NCBI GenBank assembly: GCA_001466705.2
Contig: LATX02000100.1
Location: 682,001 to 746,000 of the forward strand
Reading direction: 5' to 3'
Length of the DNA: 64,000 bases
Source of the DNA: Moniliophthora roreri
Taxonomy: Eukaryota; Basidiomycota; Agaricomycetes; Agaricales; Marasmiaceae
The notes beneath the pieces were generated by a model. That model searched no databases and was not told the DNA's origin. It saw nothing but the letters and a program-made list of their open reading frames with translations. A program made the position numbers and the translations under genes. This document shows positions 1 to 9,564 of this stretch, one piece after another. The stretch's first letter is position 1; each line of letters opens with the position of its first letter.

Positions 1-1839
1 AGAGACATTATTAGAAACTCTCTACATGAATTGAGTCCAACGTTTCCTGAGCTCACCCACTTAGACATTTTGTCAGGATCATTTGGATATAATTTTTAGA
101 GTTAATTTCTACTGGTTTTGATGAAACTGGGGCAGCACAGGCCATAGATGTACTAGGACGTTCAGTCGAATAGGTTGTGCACGATCAAATGTAAATCAAA
201 AGTGCCATCAATACGGTCTTTCAAAGCATATCCTCTTGCAATTATTCTACCCTCTGGCTTTCATATGTTCTTACAGATGTTAATTTGAGTCAACATGCTC
301 AGTGTCCCTCTCACAAGCCCTCTAGGAGAAAACAGAATGCAATTTGCCAATATTTATTAATTACCTAGTAGGATGGAGATATGGAGGTTAACTTTGCTGC
401 AACACTCCAGTGCTTTTCCAAAATAGGCTTGTGCGCGAGGCCACTACTAATAGAGTAGACAACTCAATACATGAACGAGACACCAACTACATAGAAGATC
501 GGTGTTTCAGCAGCTCTGAATCACTTTGGGTGTTGGATTGCCATATCTGACCGCTGCTATCACAAATCATTGCGGCCCAACATTCAAGAACCAGCTTCTC
601 TACCTATCCCGAACTAATTGGCCAGAGATCATAGTGAGAGGCTGGAATCCCTTACTGAAACCTTAAATTCAGATCAACTGCCAAATTGAGACTCTGAGGT
701 TGTATCGAACAACTCGGAATGAGTAGGAAGTGTATGTCATATAGAGAATAAAGGATTCAGAACGTCTGTCTTGGGCATGCTAAAATAGAAATGCTATGGG
801 TTTTGTTTTTGAGACTAGCGAATAATCTTCCTAGGCCAGAATTGAAGGCGGTTGAAATATAACACAAGGTTCAGAATGTATAGCACTGTATCAGGGAACG
901 CCGTTACCAAGATACAAAGAGAGAGGTATGGCTGGGCTGTCGTCCTGCTCTCAGCAATGGATCTGATACCAGCTGTGTCATTAACAGAAAGCCTGACAGT
1001 ACTGAAGACCAGAGCACAACAGAAGCCTTCATAAGATATAAATGAGCCTTTGGTGTTTTGACAGAACGAAAACCCGGTGAGTATGACAAGGGTCCTTTGG
1101 AATCTGTGTATTCTCAGGGTATCGAGTATGCACAGGAAAGGGTGCAATTGTCATTCCAAAGAGCCACCAAACCAACCTGGGCTACGCTTCTTTCAAGGTT
1201 GAACCAGAGGCAGACTGCAGTTGCAAGGGACTGAACCGACAAGCAAAGCTGAATTTGTGTGCCATTAGAGAGGGTAATGCCACTCAAAATTCCCTTGTGG
1301 TATTGATAAAAACATCCAATTCATTATTCATACAGAGTGAGATGATGGAAAAGTAACAGAAGGGGCAGAGGCGACAAGTGTGGAGGTGAGGTTCACAGTC
1401 CCAAATATCATAACTACAACAGGAAAAGACAGCGAAAATCAGCCTATGTGTTTCATTCACTATGGGTCATAGCAGACGTACCAGCCAGCCATCTCACGGT
1501 TGCTGAAACCCTCCATACATCACTTCCCTCATTGGAAAGCCATCACCAATGCTGGAACCCACATTACTGAAGCCTGCCTCCTTACACCAGCTTGACCCAA
1601 GCTGAAAAGAGAGTTCCATCTGGATAGTCGTTGTCATTATCTGGGTCGTGATCAAGCTGAGGTTGTTATCGCTGGGGAGTCAGGTGAGAGTTGATGATGG
1701 GAATGAATTATAGTGTGACTTTTGAATATTCTGAAAAAGGAAGGTGAGATGCATAAGGAAATCTGCCACAACTTGTTGAGGGAGCAAAGGGGAGATATTG
1801 GCATATTCGAGAAAGATAGAATAAAGATATTCACGTACA
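1..1839. other. Gene-poor left flank
   Basis: No open frame here has a recognisable domain, good splice signals or a convincing start. The longest open stretch, about 110 codons on the minus strand near 815-1147, reads as composition noise. I see no LTR, inverted repeat or tandem array in this part. It is probably old intergenic or transposon-derived DNA. Confidence 0.5.
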
Positions 1840-1966
1840 GGCTTTTGATGCAGAAAGCGCTCTCGTCAGAGGGCAGAAACTACCTGGACCGTGCCTTCTA
1901 CTATGCTGGTTTACCTGGGAACCATAGGTGTTCCCACACCTCAACTGAGAACAACCGACATTGAAG
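1840..1966 (+). repeat. Dispersed repeat, left part (split by the inserted element)
   Basis: This stretch resembles 17330-17410. Both share a TCCCACACCTCAA core followed by an AGAACAACC segment. The right half of the same repeat resumes at 4182 on the other side of the 2.2-kb element. The two halves therefore look like one repeat interrupted by an insertion, and the copy at 17.3-17.7 kb looks uninterrupted. It encodes no protein I recognise. Confidence 0.55.
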
Positions 1967-4181
1967 GAGGAGTCCATGTAGCGGTATTGGAATGATTCAG
2001 GCAAAATGCACACAGCGTCATTTCAATGACTGGGTGTGCTACTCACCCAAAGCATGACATTAGAATGGAAAGAGTCATTAGTACACCATTGGAATGAATT
2101 TTAAGGCTACCTACTGAGCATTCAAATGATGGGTGGGAGAAAAGAGTCTGGGCATCAGAAAATCTGTCTTCAGAGTTGGTTCGGAATTTTCTGAAACTTT
2201 ACCGAAGAATCATGCGGAAAACATATGGACTGCGCTCTTCCAGGCTTGCAAAGAGTACTTTTTGTTCTCTGTTCAAGCTTTATATATCATACTTTATTTA
2301 GGTCTTGAATAACATAATCAGCGGAGACACTGCATCAGCAAAACAGTCGATTTTGCTTTGGTGGCTTTCGAAGGAAAAAACGGCTTAGAAAGGTGTCTAA
2401 GCTGATATCTCCTTGGAAAGTAACAGGTGCTTTCTCGTTGCTTCTCATTATTCTTAGAGTCAAGTAGCTTTAGCTTACATTGGGGTACTTTAAATTAGGT
2501 ATGTACAACTACTTTCCCGGCTCTGGCTCCCCCTCCTCCTCCAATTGTCATCATTGTATACCCCTCCAACGCCGCCTACTGCCACTCAAATCATGTCTCC
2601 CTCACTGTCATTTCGATGGTCCTGCTACTAGAAAGTGAGTTGTTGGAGGAAAGAGTACGCTGTAAGAGCTAGTGGGTGTTATTGACCTGTACTTTGTGTA
2701 GTGTCCCTCTCGTGCAGCTCATTACTTCTGCCTAATCATAACACTATTTAGCATCTTACTACAAAAATTAGAATGAGCCTGATGCACCATAGAATAACCT
2801 TCCTTTTGGCCAATGTTTTCTATCCTACGCCAGAGGGATCTACAGCGGAGACTGAAGAGAAGGAATCAGTATCGCATGCTCAACATAGCTGTTACTCATG
2901 TACTGTCCCTTGCAGTCTACATTCATAAGTATCAAATCCTAAAAATATCACTGTCAGCTGCTAGCGAGCACACATGTAACAAGGCATACCCTTAACCCTG
3001 TATTGAGCCATTCATTTAGTTTGTGCCATAGCCAGATTGAGTGAGATCTAGCCTGAGCAGGTAAATAAACAGCAGCTAGAAAATAGAATATTCAGTTGCT
3101 ATTGTTCATTACCTTTGGATATTTCTGTAATTGTACCATGGGACGAGAAGAGCAGGAGACAAATTGAAGGGCAGGTTAGAGTCAAGGCAGGCTTGGACTG
3201 TGAGGCAGTGATGGTTGCAAAGGAAAGAGTTTACCCATGGGAATGGCACACATTCCCGCTATATATAACTTGATCGTGTGGATTCAACCTCTGCCCTCCG
3301 CTCTCCACTCTCCACTCTCCATTCTTCACTTCATCTTGTACATCCCCTGCCTTTGGTTGCTTATTCTTCTCATAATAGAGCCATCTGGATTCTTGCCACC
3401 AGCTTGATACTACTCAACTATTGACAAGGTTGTTTTACTATTTTGGTCCTGACCACCCTCACAACTTGTAACCTTTAGTTATCAACTGAGATGCACAATT
3501 CAAAACAGTCAAGTTCTGGAAAGGATGTCATGGTTCTGAAAGAAATCATAAGAAAAAAGGCATGGACCTCAAGCCAAAGCGCTAGGAAATAGGTAAAAGC
3601 ACCCGGAAATAAGCTTAAGATCATGGACCTAAGTGAAAGCGGCCCAAAGCGGAATCAGACATTTTCCTGATGTGGGGCAGACTAGAGGCAAACCATGACG
3701 ATGGTAATAACATCCCTCAGCTTGATTGGGTTGTATTGAGACATGGTTGTATGGTTCTTCATACTACTCCAAGTCTGCAGCAAGCATCATTAGAGTGGAG
3801 GTATCTCGACTTGTACATGAGGGACAAGGGATAAGCTGATTCCCACTGCTAACGCCAGTTTAAGCGCTGGAAGTCCGGCTCATTGGAATAGAAATCGGAA
3901 ACATATTTTTGTCAGTGTTGCTCTTCATGACTTCAAACCCCTTAGCAAAGGATACCACTGAATTCGGCACATCAGATAGGTCAAATCTCCAGCTTATTGT
4001 GTCGAATCATTCTAGTGGCATGTAACAATAGGTAACATTGAAATGATTTTACATAGGAGCGTTCACTGTGGATTTGCCAGTATTGGAATGGTATGCACTA
4101 GGTGGATAGCACACCCAGTCATTGAAATGATGCCATGTGCATTTTGCCTGAATCATTCCAATACTGCTACATGGTGCGTTG
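1967..4181. mobile_element. Non-autonomous DNA transposon with inverted ends
   Basis: The left end (about 1967-2045) and the right end (about 4098-4181) are inverted copies of each other. The shared core, starting CCATGTAGC and running through GTATTGGAATGATTCAGG, lies seven bases in from each proposed edge. The outermost seven bases do not pair well. ATTGAAG flanks the element on both sides (1960-1966 and 4182-4188) and could be a target-site duplication. The related sequence at 17.3-17.7 kb joins left and right flanks with nothing between them, like a pre-insertion site. Subterminal ATTGGAATGA-like motifs recur inside both ends. No transposase frame is visible, so it would have to be moved by an enzyme from elsewhere. 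A hAT-like origin is possible but not shown. Confidence 0.6.
3260..3268 (+). promoter_or_regulatory. TATA box inside the inverted-end element
   Basis: A TATATATAA run is followed 30-90 bases later by a CT-rich tract with repeated CTCTCCACTCTCC, the usual layout of a basidiomycete core promoter. A short frame of 33 codons starts at the ATG at 3491 and stops at 3590. It may be the leftover beginning of a deleted transposase gene, which would make the element an internal-deletion derivative. Confidence 0.35.
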
Positions 4182-4500
4182 ATTGAAGTGCGCCTTGGGC
4201 AATTATGCAAGATTTCGGTCAAGGTAGAGCTATGAAGTGCACAGAATGTGCTACACTGCAGAATCTACAGTCTTTCAGTTCAGATACTGCGAAAAGATGT
4301 TACAACCTCACAAAATCATCTGGCCTTCCTAGATGTTAAACAGCCAAACTCACACATCCATGGACTCTTGGCCTCTTGGTCAGGTATGTCGGTAATCTGG
4401 CATCTATCCGCTCATTCACCTATCCTAATGATGTCTCCTTCCCAGTTATCGGCACAACATTCCATTTATTTGTTCTAAACTCAGGCGATAACTGATGAAA
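4182..4500 (+). repeat. Dispersed repeat, right part
   Basis: This aligns by eye with 17410-17700. Shared blocks include GATACTGCGAAAAG, a CTCTTGG segment before GGTCAGGTATGT or its variant, ATTCACCTATCC-like and AATGATGTCT. Together with 1840-1966 it forms one repeat into which the 2.2-kb element was inserted. No coding potential was recognised. Confidence 0.6.
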
Positions 4501-4643
4501 GACCTGTCTAAGTGAAATATGCATGAGTAGAAGCAGTCAACAACATGGCTCATATATGCAGAGTTACCAATCATTGGTCATGTGCAGCAGAAAGTTAAAA
4601 CCCAGCACACTCTCTAACCATCTCAGCTTGTACGCTAGGAACN

Positions 4644-4701
4644 GTACAAATGTGAGTTGAGCACACTCCACTGTGCTTTACGTCTCCGTTCTGTCTCAAC
4701 A
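4644..4701 (+). repeat. 3' end of the 5' LTR (truncated by a gap)
   Basis: These 58 bases match the last 58 bases of the 3' LTR (14228-14285), ending in the same TCTCAACA. The rest of the 5' LTR is absent because the sequence jumps at the N at 4643 into unrelated DNA. Confidence 0.9.
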
Positions 4702-4714
4702 GGTTATGGGCCCC
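4702..4714 (+). other. Primer-binding site, initiator-tRNA anticodon type
   Basis: GGTTATGGGCCCC follows the LTR directly. It is complementary to the anticodon stem-loop of eukaryotic initiator methionine tRNA (GGGCCCATAACC), not to its 3' end. Drosophila copia and some relatives are known to prime from such an internal half-tRNA fragment, so this element probably does too. Confidence 0.75.
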
Positions 4715-5480
4715 ACATCGACAACTGTGTTAATGGACACTCATTCTCATTGGTCAATGTTGAATGGGACCATTACTCTTGTCAAGCGCTTGTAACCCGA
4801 GATCTTGCAAGAGGTACCTGTGTAGTCGACGCCTTAACTGGCATTAGACCATAATCACAGGTTCTAGATGGTCTTTGATTTGCTTGGAGGGATGGTCAAG
4901 TTTCTTTTTCCTTCTTAGTAGACTTTAAGCCCAGTAAAGCGGCTTCTAACGTATATACAAAATTCATTCCCCTGTATTTGGAATTACCTGGATTACAGGC
5001 AGAACCAACTGTTGGCCTTATTTCCTTAACTGGAACATGGGTTAGCTCATTCAGCAATAAACCGGTAGTCATCCCGTGAGTTGGAGGGTCACACAACTGG
5101 GTTCTGGCACCTAGATAAAACGGCCTTGTGCTAAAGCCTTCATCTATGGAAGGGGTCGTTTATATAATTACGTATCACTTTCGTATATAGAACCCTCTGA
5201 TTGCCTATAAGTCCCTTAAACATCTTCTTAAGGATTTGATGGATCTGGCGGATTAGGATTCTTAAAATCAAACCTTATTTAGACTTTCAATTGCAATCAG
5301 ATTTTGTAAATACCGCTTACAGCTACGTCAGTCCGGGTGATGAGACCGGATGACATGAAGGAAACACCGTTGACCAAAGGTATAAGGATTCATTAGCATT
5401 CTTGTTGATAAAGGCTCCATATACCTAAAAGTCAAACCAGCACTTACACCCTCCTTTCCTATAGCCTTTTATCAATAACA
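4715..5480 (+). other. Retrotransposon 5' leader
   Basis: About 770 bases lie between the primer-binding site and the first gag codon. No frame of note is present. It should contain the packaging and dimerisation signals, but none is recognisable by eye. Its last 78 bases (from 5403) belong to the segment repeated downstream. Confidence 0.6.
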
Positions 5481-7041
5481 ATGTCTAACTCCAACTCCAC
5501 CCAACAACGTCCTATCCCCCAAGTCTCTCTTGCTGACAACACTGTCCGAATTCGAAACTCGGATAATGGTGTTGGCATTCCAGTTTATAGTTACCATCCT
5601 TTGGAACTACTTGAACCAATTTCTGTTTACGATACTTCTGTTGGCAATACATCAGGATTGTCTATTATTCCAATCTTTAATGGTGATGACTTCAGAGAAT
5701 GGAAGTGCAAAGTCTTGGCATATCTTAATTTGGCTAAAGCGGCTTATGCCCTTACCAATGCAATGCCTGTGACTGTCGGCACAGGAGATACTGCTGTCGC
5801 TCCTGACATGGAAGTTGTCAAAGAATGGAAAAACTCCAATGCACAAGCACTTGGCCTTTTCCAGCTCAAACTGAGCCCTACTTTGCAGTGGATTATTAAA
5901 GATACTGCTAAAGAAACATGGGACGCTTTGAAAGCTGAATATGACATACCAACCCTTCCAGAAATATTCACTTTTTTCCAAGGTCTCGTCATGGCACACA
6001 CTGCCGAAGGCCAAAATCCCGATCATAGCGCCAATCTCATCAGACAATGTGTTGCGAAATTGTCTGAGAACGATTTCCCTGTTCCATCCAATTTCCAGGC
6101 AATGTTCCTCCTTAACTCTCTTCCAAAGTCATATGAAGGAGTTAAAACCCAGATGTTTGTCTCCAACAAAGGAAAGAATCTTACATTCGACAATATCCTT
6201 CCTTTCATCAAGCAAGAATATAATAGACGACACATGGATGGGGTTGCCGCTTATGCCACTTGGATCTCTGGTGTTCAACAATACACCAGACAGAGCCCGA
6301 ATTGGAATGGACAGAAGAAATTCTGTCCTTGCAACCCTAATCCAAATTCTGGTAAAAATCAAAACCAGAACCCTGGGAATCAAGGCAATAAAGGGAAACA
6401 GCCTGTGCAACCCCAAAATAATCAACAAAAACCTGATGGGAAGAAGAACAACAAGAAGAAGTCGAACAAGAAAGGAAAAGGGAAAAAGCCTAATGGAGCA
6501 ATCTCAGTCATGATGGCTGAGATCACAGATTTGCCTCAAAAGGAAGAACCTCAAACCCCTAAAGAGGAAAAACCTTCCGATGATGGCAAAGTTCCGACTA
6601 AATGCATCAACTATTTCTGCACTAGTCCAGATAAAACCGTTTATGGTATTTTCACAACTGGATGAAATCGCAAAACATGGTATGTTTGCAAACAATGCTA
6701 CAATATGCATTCCCATTCCTTTGCCAAGCAAAAAATCCTCCAGAAAGCAGTATTAGTACGCCTTCCTATCAATGAGAGAGCATACACTTTTCTCTGAGGA
6801 GATTTTCAATTTAGCAGAACTTTCACCGTTCTTGAGGTGGATAAAATTCCTTCTAAAACTCCTCCAATTACCAAGGAGGAGATTAATATTGGAGATATTT
6901 TTCCATCAGAATCATTCGAGCATATTTTCGGTAATCTTCCATCCAGAAAAAATCTTATGATGCACAAGTACCCTAACCAGGTACAAGATGTTATTCCTAC
7001 CAAAACTTCGGAGTCCACAGCTAACCCTGGGATCGAAGAAG
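5403..7041 (+). repeat. Repeated gag segment, first copy
   Basis: These 1639 bases recur at 7057-8695 with an offset of 1654. The only differences I see are two adjacent bases just before the gag start (5473-5474 against 7127-7128). The two copies are separated by a 15-base stretch bounded by N at 7042 and 7056. This pattern fits unmerged contig ends better than a real duplication. Confidence 0.85.
5481..6665 (+). CDS. Copia-type Gag, first copy
   Basis: The 394-codon frame encodes a capsid-like Gag of the copia polyprotein family. The middle carries the DFREWKCK and ETWDALKAEY segments typical of the UBN2/copia gag domain. The C-terminal part is basic and rich in Asn, Gln and Lys, as expected for RNA binding. 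The frame stops at a TGA (6663) just before a Cys/His-rich stretch (CKQCYNMHSHSF) that should be the zinc-binding part, so the stop probably lies inside the original gag. The ATG at 5481 gives the first in-frame Met after the leader. It is almost identical to 7135-8319 and may be an assembly repeat of it. Confidence 0.85.
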   Translation: MSNSNSTQQRPIPQVSLADNTVRIRNSDNGVGIPVYSYHPLELLEPISVYDTSVGNTSGLSIIPIFNGDDFREWKCKVLAYLNLAKAAYALTNAMPVTVGTGDTAVAPDMEVVKEWKNSNAQALGLFQLKLSPTLQWIIKDTAKETWDALKAEYDIPTLPEIFTFFQGLVMAHTAEGQNPDHSANLIRQCVAKLSENDFPVPSNFQAMFLLNSLPKSYEGVKTQMFVSNKGKNLTFDNILPFIKQEYNRRHMDGVAAYATWISGVQQYTRQSPNWNGQKKFCPCNPNPNSGKNQNQNPGNQGNKGKQPVQPQNNQQKPDGKKNNKKKSNKKGKGKKPNGAISVMMAEITDLPQKEEPQTPKEEKPSDDGKVPTKCINYFCTSPDKTVYGIFTTG

Positions 7042-7056
7042 NGTTGACCAAACATN

Positions 7057-8695
7057 TGTTGATAAAGGCTCCATATACCTAAAAGTCAAACCAGCACTTA
7101 CACCCTCCTTTCCTATAGCCTTTTATTGATAACAATGTCTAACTCCAACTCCACCCAACAACGTCCTATCCCCCAAGTCTCTCTTGCTGACAACACTGTC
7201 CGAATTCGAAACTCGGATAATGGTGTTGGCATTCCAGTTTATAGTTACCATCCTTTGGAACTACTTGAACCAATTTCTGTTTACGATACTTCTGTTGGCA
7301 ATACATCAGGATTGTCTATTATTCCAATCTTTAATGGTGATGACTTCAGAGAATGGAAGTGCAAAGTCTTGGCATATCTTAATTTGGCTAAAGCGGCTTA
7401 TGCCCTTACCAATGCAATGCCTGTGACTGTCGGCACAGGAGATACTGCTGTCGCTCCTGACATGGAAGTTGTCAAAGAATGGAAAAACTCCAATGCACAA
7501 GCACTTGGCCTTTTCCAGCTCAAACTGAGCCCTACTTTGCAGTGGATTATTAAAGATACTGCTAAAGAAACATGGGACGCTTTGAAAGCTGAATATGACA
7601 TACCAACCCTTCCAGAAATATTCACTTTTTTCCAAGGTCTCGTCATGGCACACACTGCCGAAGGCCAAAATCCCGATCATAGCGCCAATCTCATCAGACA
7701 ATGTGTTGCGAAATTGTCTGAGAACGATTTCCCTGTTCCATCCAATTTCCAGGCAATGTTCCTCCTTAACTCTCTTCCAAAGTCATATGAAGGAGTTAAA
7801 ACCCAGATGTTTGTCTCCAACAAAGGAAAGAATCTTACATTCGACAATATCCTTCCTTTCATCAAGCAAGAATATAATAGACGACACATGGATGGGGTTG
7901 CCGCTTATGCCACTTGGATCTCTGGTGTTCAACAATACACCAGACAGAGCCCGAATTGGAATGGACAGAAGAAATTCTGTCCTTGCAACCCTAATCCAAA
8001 TTCTGGTAAAAATCAAAACCAGAACCCTGGGAATCAAGGCAATAAAGGGAAACAGCCTGTGCAACCCCAAAATAATCAACAAAAACCTGATGGGAAGAAG
8101 AACAACAAGAAGAAGTCGAACAAGAAAGGAAAAGGGAAAAAGCCTAATGGAGCAATCTCAGTCATGATGGCTGAGATCACAGATTTGCCTCAAAAGGAAG
8201 AACCTCAAACCCCTAAAGAGGAAAAACCTTCCGATGATGGCAAAGTTCCGACTAAATGCATCAACTATTTCTGCACTAGTCCAGATAAAACCGTTTATGG
8301 TATTTTCACAACTGGATGAAATCGCAAAACATGGTATGTTTGCAAACAATGCTACAATATGCATTCCCATTCCTTTGCCAAGCAAAAAATCCTCCAGAAA
8401 GCAGTATTAGTACGCCTTCCTATCAATGAGAGAGCATACACTTTTCTCTGAGGAGATTTTCAATTTAGCAGAACTTTCACCGTTCTTGAGGTGGATAAAA
8501 TTCCTTCTAAAACTCCTCCAATTACCAAGGAGGAGATTAATATTGGAGATATTTTTCCATCAGAATCATTCGAGCATATTTTCGGTAATCTTCCATCCAG
8601 AAAAAATCTTATGATGCACAAGTACCCTAACCAGGTACAAGATGTTATTCCTACCAAAACTTCGGAGTCCACAGCTAACCCTGGGATCGAAGAAG
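7057..8695 (+). repeat. Repeated gag segment, second copy
   Basis: This is the second copy of the 1639-base segment, continuous with the rest of the retrotransposon downstream. It is therefore the copy most likely to be in its true place. Confidence 0.85.
7135..8319 (+). CDS. Copia-type Gag, second copy
   Basis: The 394 codons have the same coding sequence as 5481-6665. The ATG at 7135 is preferred; an upstream in-frame TTG at 7126 exists only because of the two-base difference and is not a credible start in a fungus. The frame is closed by TGA at 8317. It continues in the same frame as a broken gag-protease region, which places this copy in the polyprotein. Confidence 0.88.
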   Translation: MSNSNSTQQRPIPQVSLADNTVRIRNSDNGVGIPVYSYHPLELLEPISVYDTSVGNTSGLSIIPIFNGDDFREWKCKVLAYLNLAKAAYALTNAMPVTVGTGDTAVAPDMEVVKEWKNSNAQALGLFQLKLSPTLQWIIKDTAKETWDALKAEYDIPTLPEIFTFFQGLVMAHTAEGQNPDHSANLIRQCVAKLSENDFPVPSNFQAMFLLNSLPKSYEGVKTQMFVSNKGKNLTFDNILPFIKQEYNRRHMDGVAAYATWISGVQQYTRQSPNWNGQKKFCPCNPNPNSGKNQNQNPGNQGNKGKQPVQPQNNQQKPDGKKNNKKKSNKKGKGKKPNGAISVMMAEITDLPQKEEPQTPKEEKPSDDGKVPTKCINYFCTSPDKTVYGIFTTG

Positions 8696-9564
8696 GTGAA
8701 CGATTCAAATTTGGTGATCACCCTGTTGACTATATCGACTGGAATACACCAAACCCATCCAGAGCACCAACCCCTAAACTAAACCAAGACTTTAAAACAA
8801 TCTTCTGTGTTACATGCAATTATCCACATCATCTTGATAATTAGCCAGTTGCTGCAACTTGCATCCCCATCATGTTCAACTCTGTTCAAGAAGGCTTTCC
8901 ACCAAAATGAAACCCACATGGCTTCAACAAAAAATCCATTAATAAGCCATTTACGGAAGCCCTTTCTTCGGCAGAAGATCCAATTCTCCTAAAAGACCCT
9001 TGGAAGAAGGAGAAAGATTATGCCGAAACATGGTTGAACAAGGAAAGAAATAATAAAGCTTGGGACTCCCTTAATCCCCACAATCCTTGGAATGCAAGAC
9101 TTCCTCTGAAACCCCAAGAATGCCCAATTGTCAAGAAGTCCGAGAAGGAACTTCAGGAACAGCAAAAGAAGATTGCCCAAATGTTCCAAGACAAGGGATT
9201 AGCTGCCGAACACAGATGTGACTCACCGGCATGCCAAGCTAAACACCCTGATGTCATTGACAAACAGATGGGGAAAAGACCATATCAATCAACAACAATG
9301 GCTGATGATATTTGGATTAAAACGAAGGAAGAATCAGTGGCAATACAAAAAGAATTAGAAAAGAACCAGCAAACTACTAAAGACTTCTTTGGTAATATTT
9401 CCAAATGTTTCCCCACAATTCAGTCTAATCTTTTGCCACAAGTAAAAATTGGTGACAAAATGTTCCAATTTGGCAAAGAACTGATGCCACCTCCTTACGA
9501 GTTCAATGTTGGGGAAAATACTTTTAGGAAATCACCAAACAGGAAGCCTGCAATATGGTTTTAG
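8320..9564 (+). pseudogene. Gag-Pol linker region, interrupted
   Basis: This is the same frame as Gag copy two, interrupted by TGA at 8449, TAG at 8842 and TGA at 8908, then open to TAG at 9562. Just after the Gag stop comes a Cys/His-rich stretch (CKQC then HSH). Lysine- and glutamine-rich sequence follows, with a C-x4-C-x3-H like stretch around CDSPACQAKH. No catalytic motif is visible. At 9555-9564 the reading overlaps the next frame, which carries the protease. Each stop is one C-to-T change away from CGA or CAG, so decay by cytosine deamination is the simplest reading. Confidence 0.7.

Noticed and set aside
815..1147. A 110-codon minus-strand frame
   Set aside because: No domain, no introns and no conserved context; a similar length arises by chance in AT-balanced DNA.
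5403..8695. A genuine tandem gag duplication
   Set aside because: Near-perfect identity and flanking Ns point to an assembly overlap.
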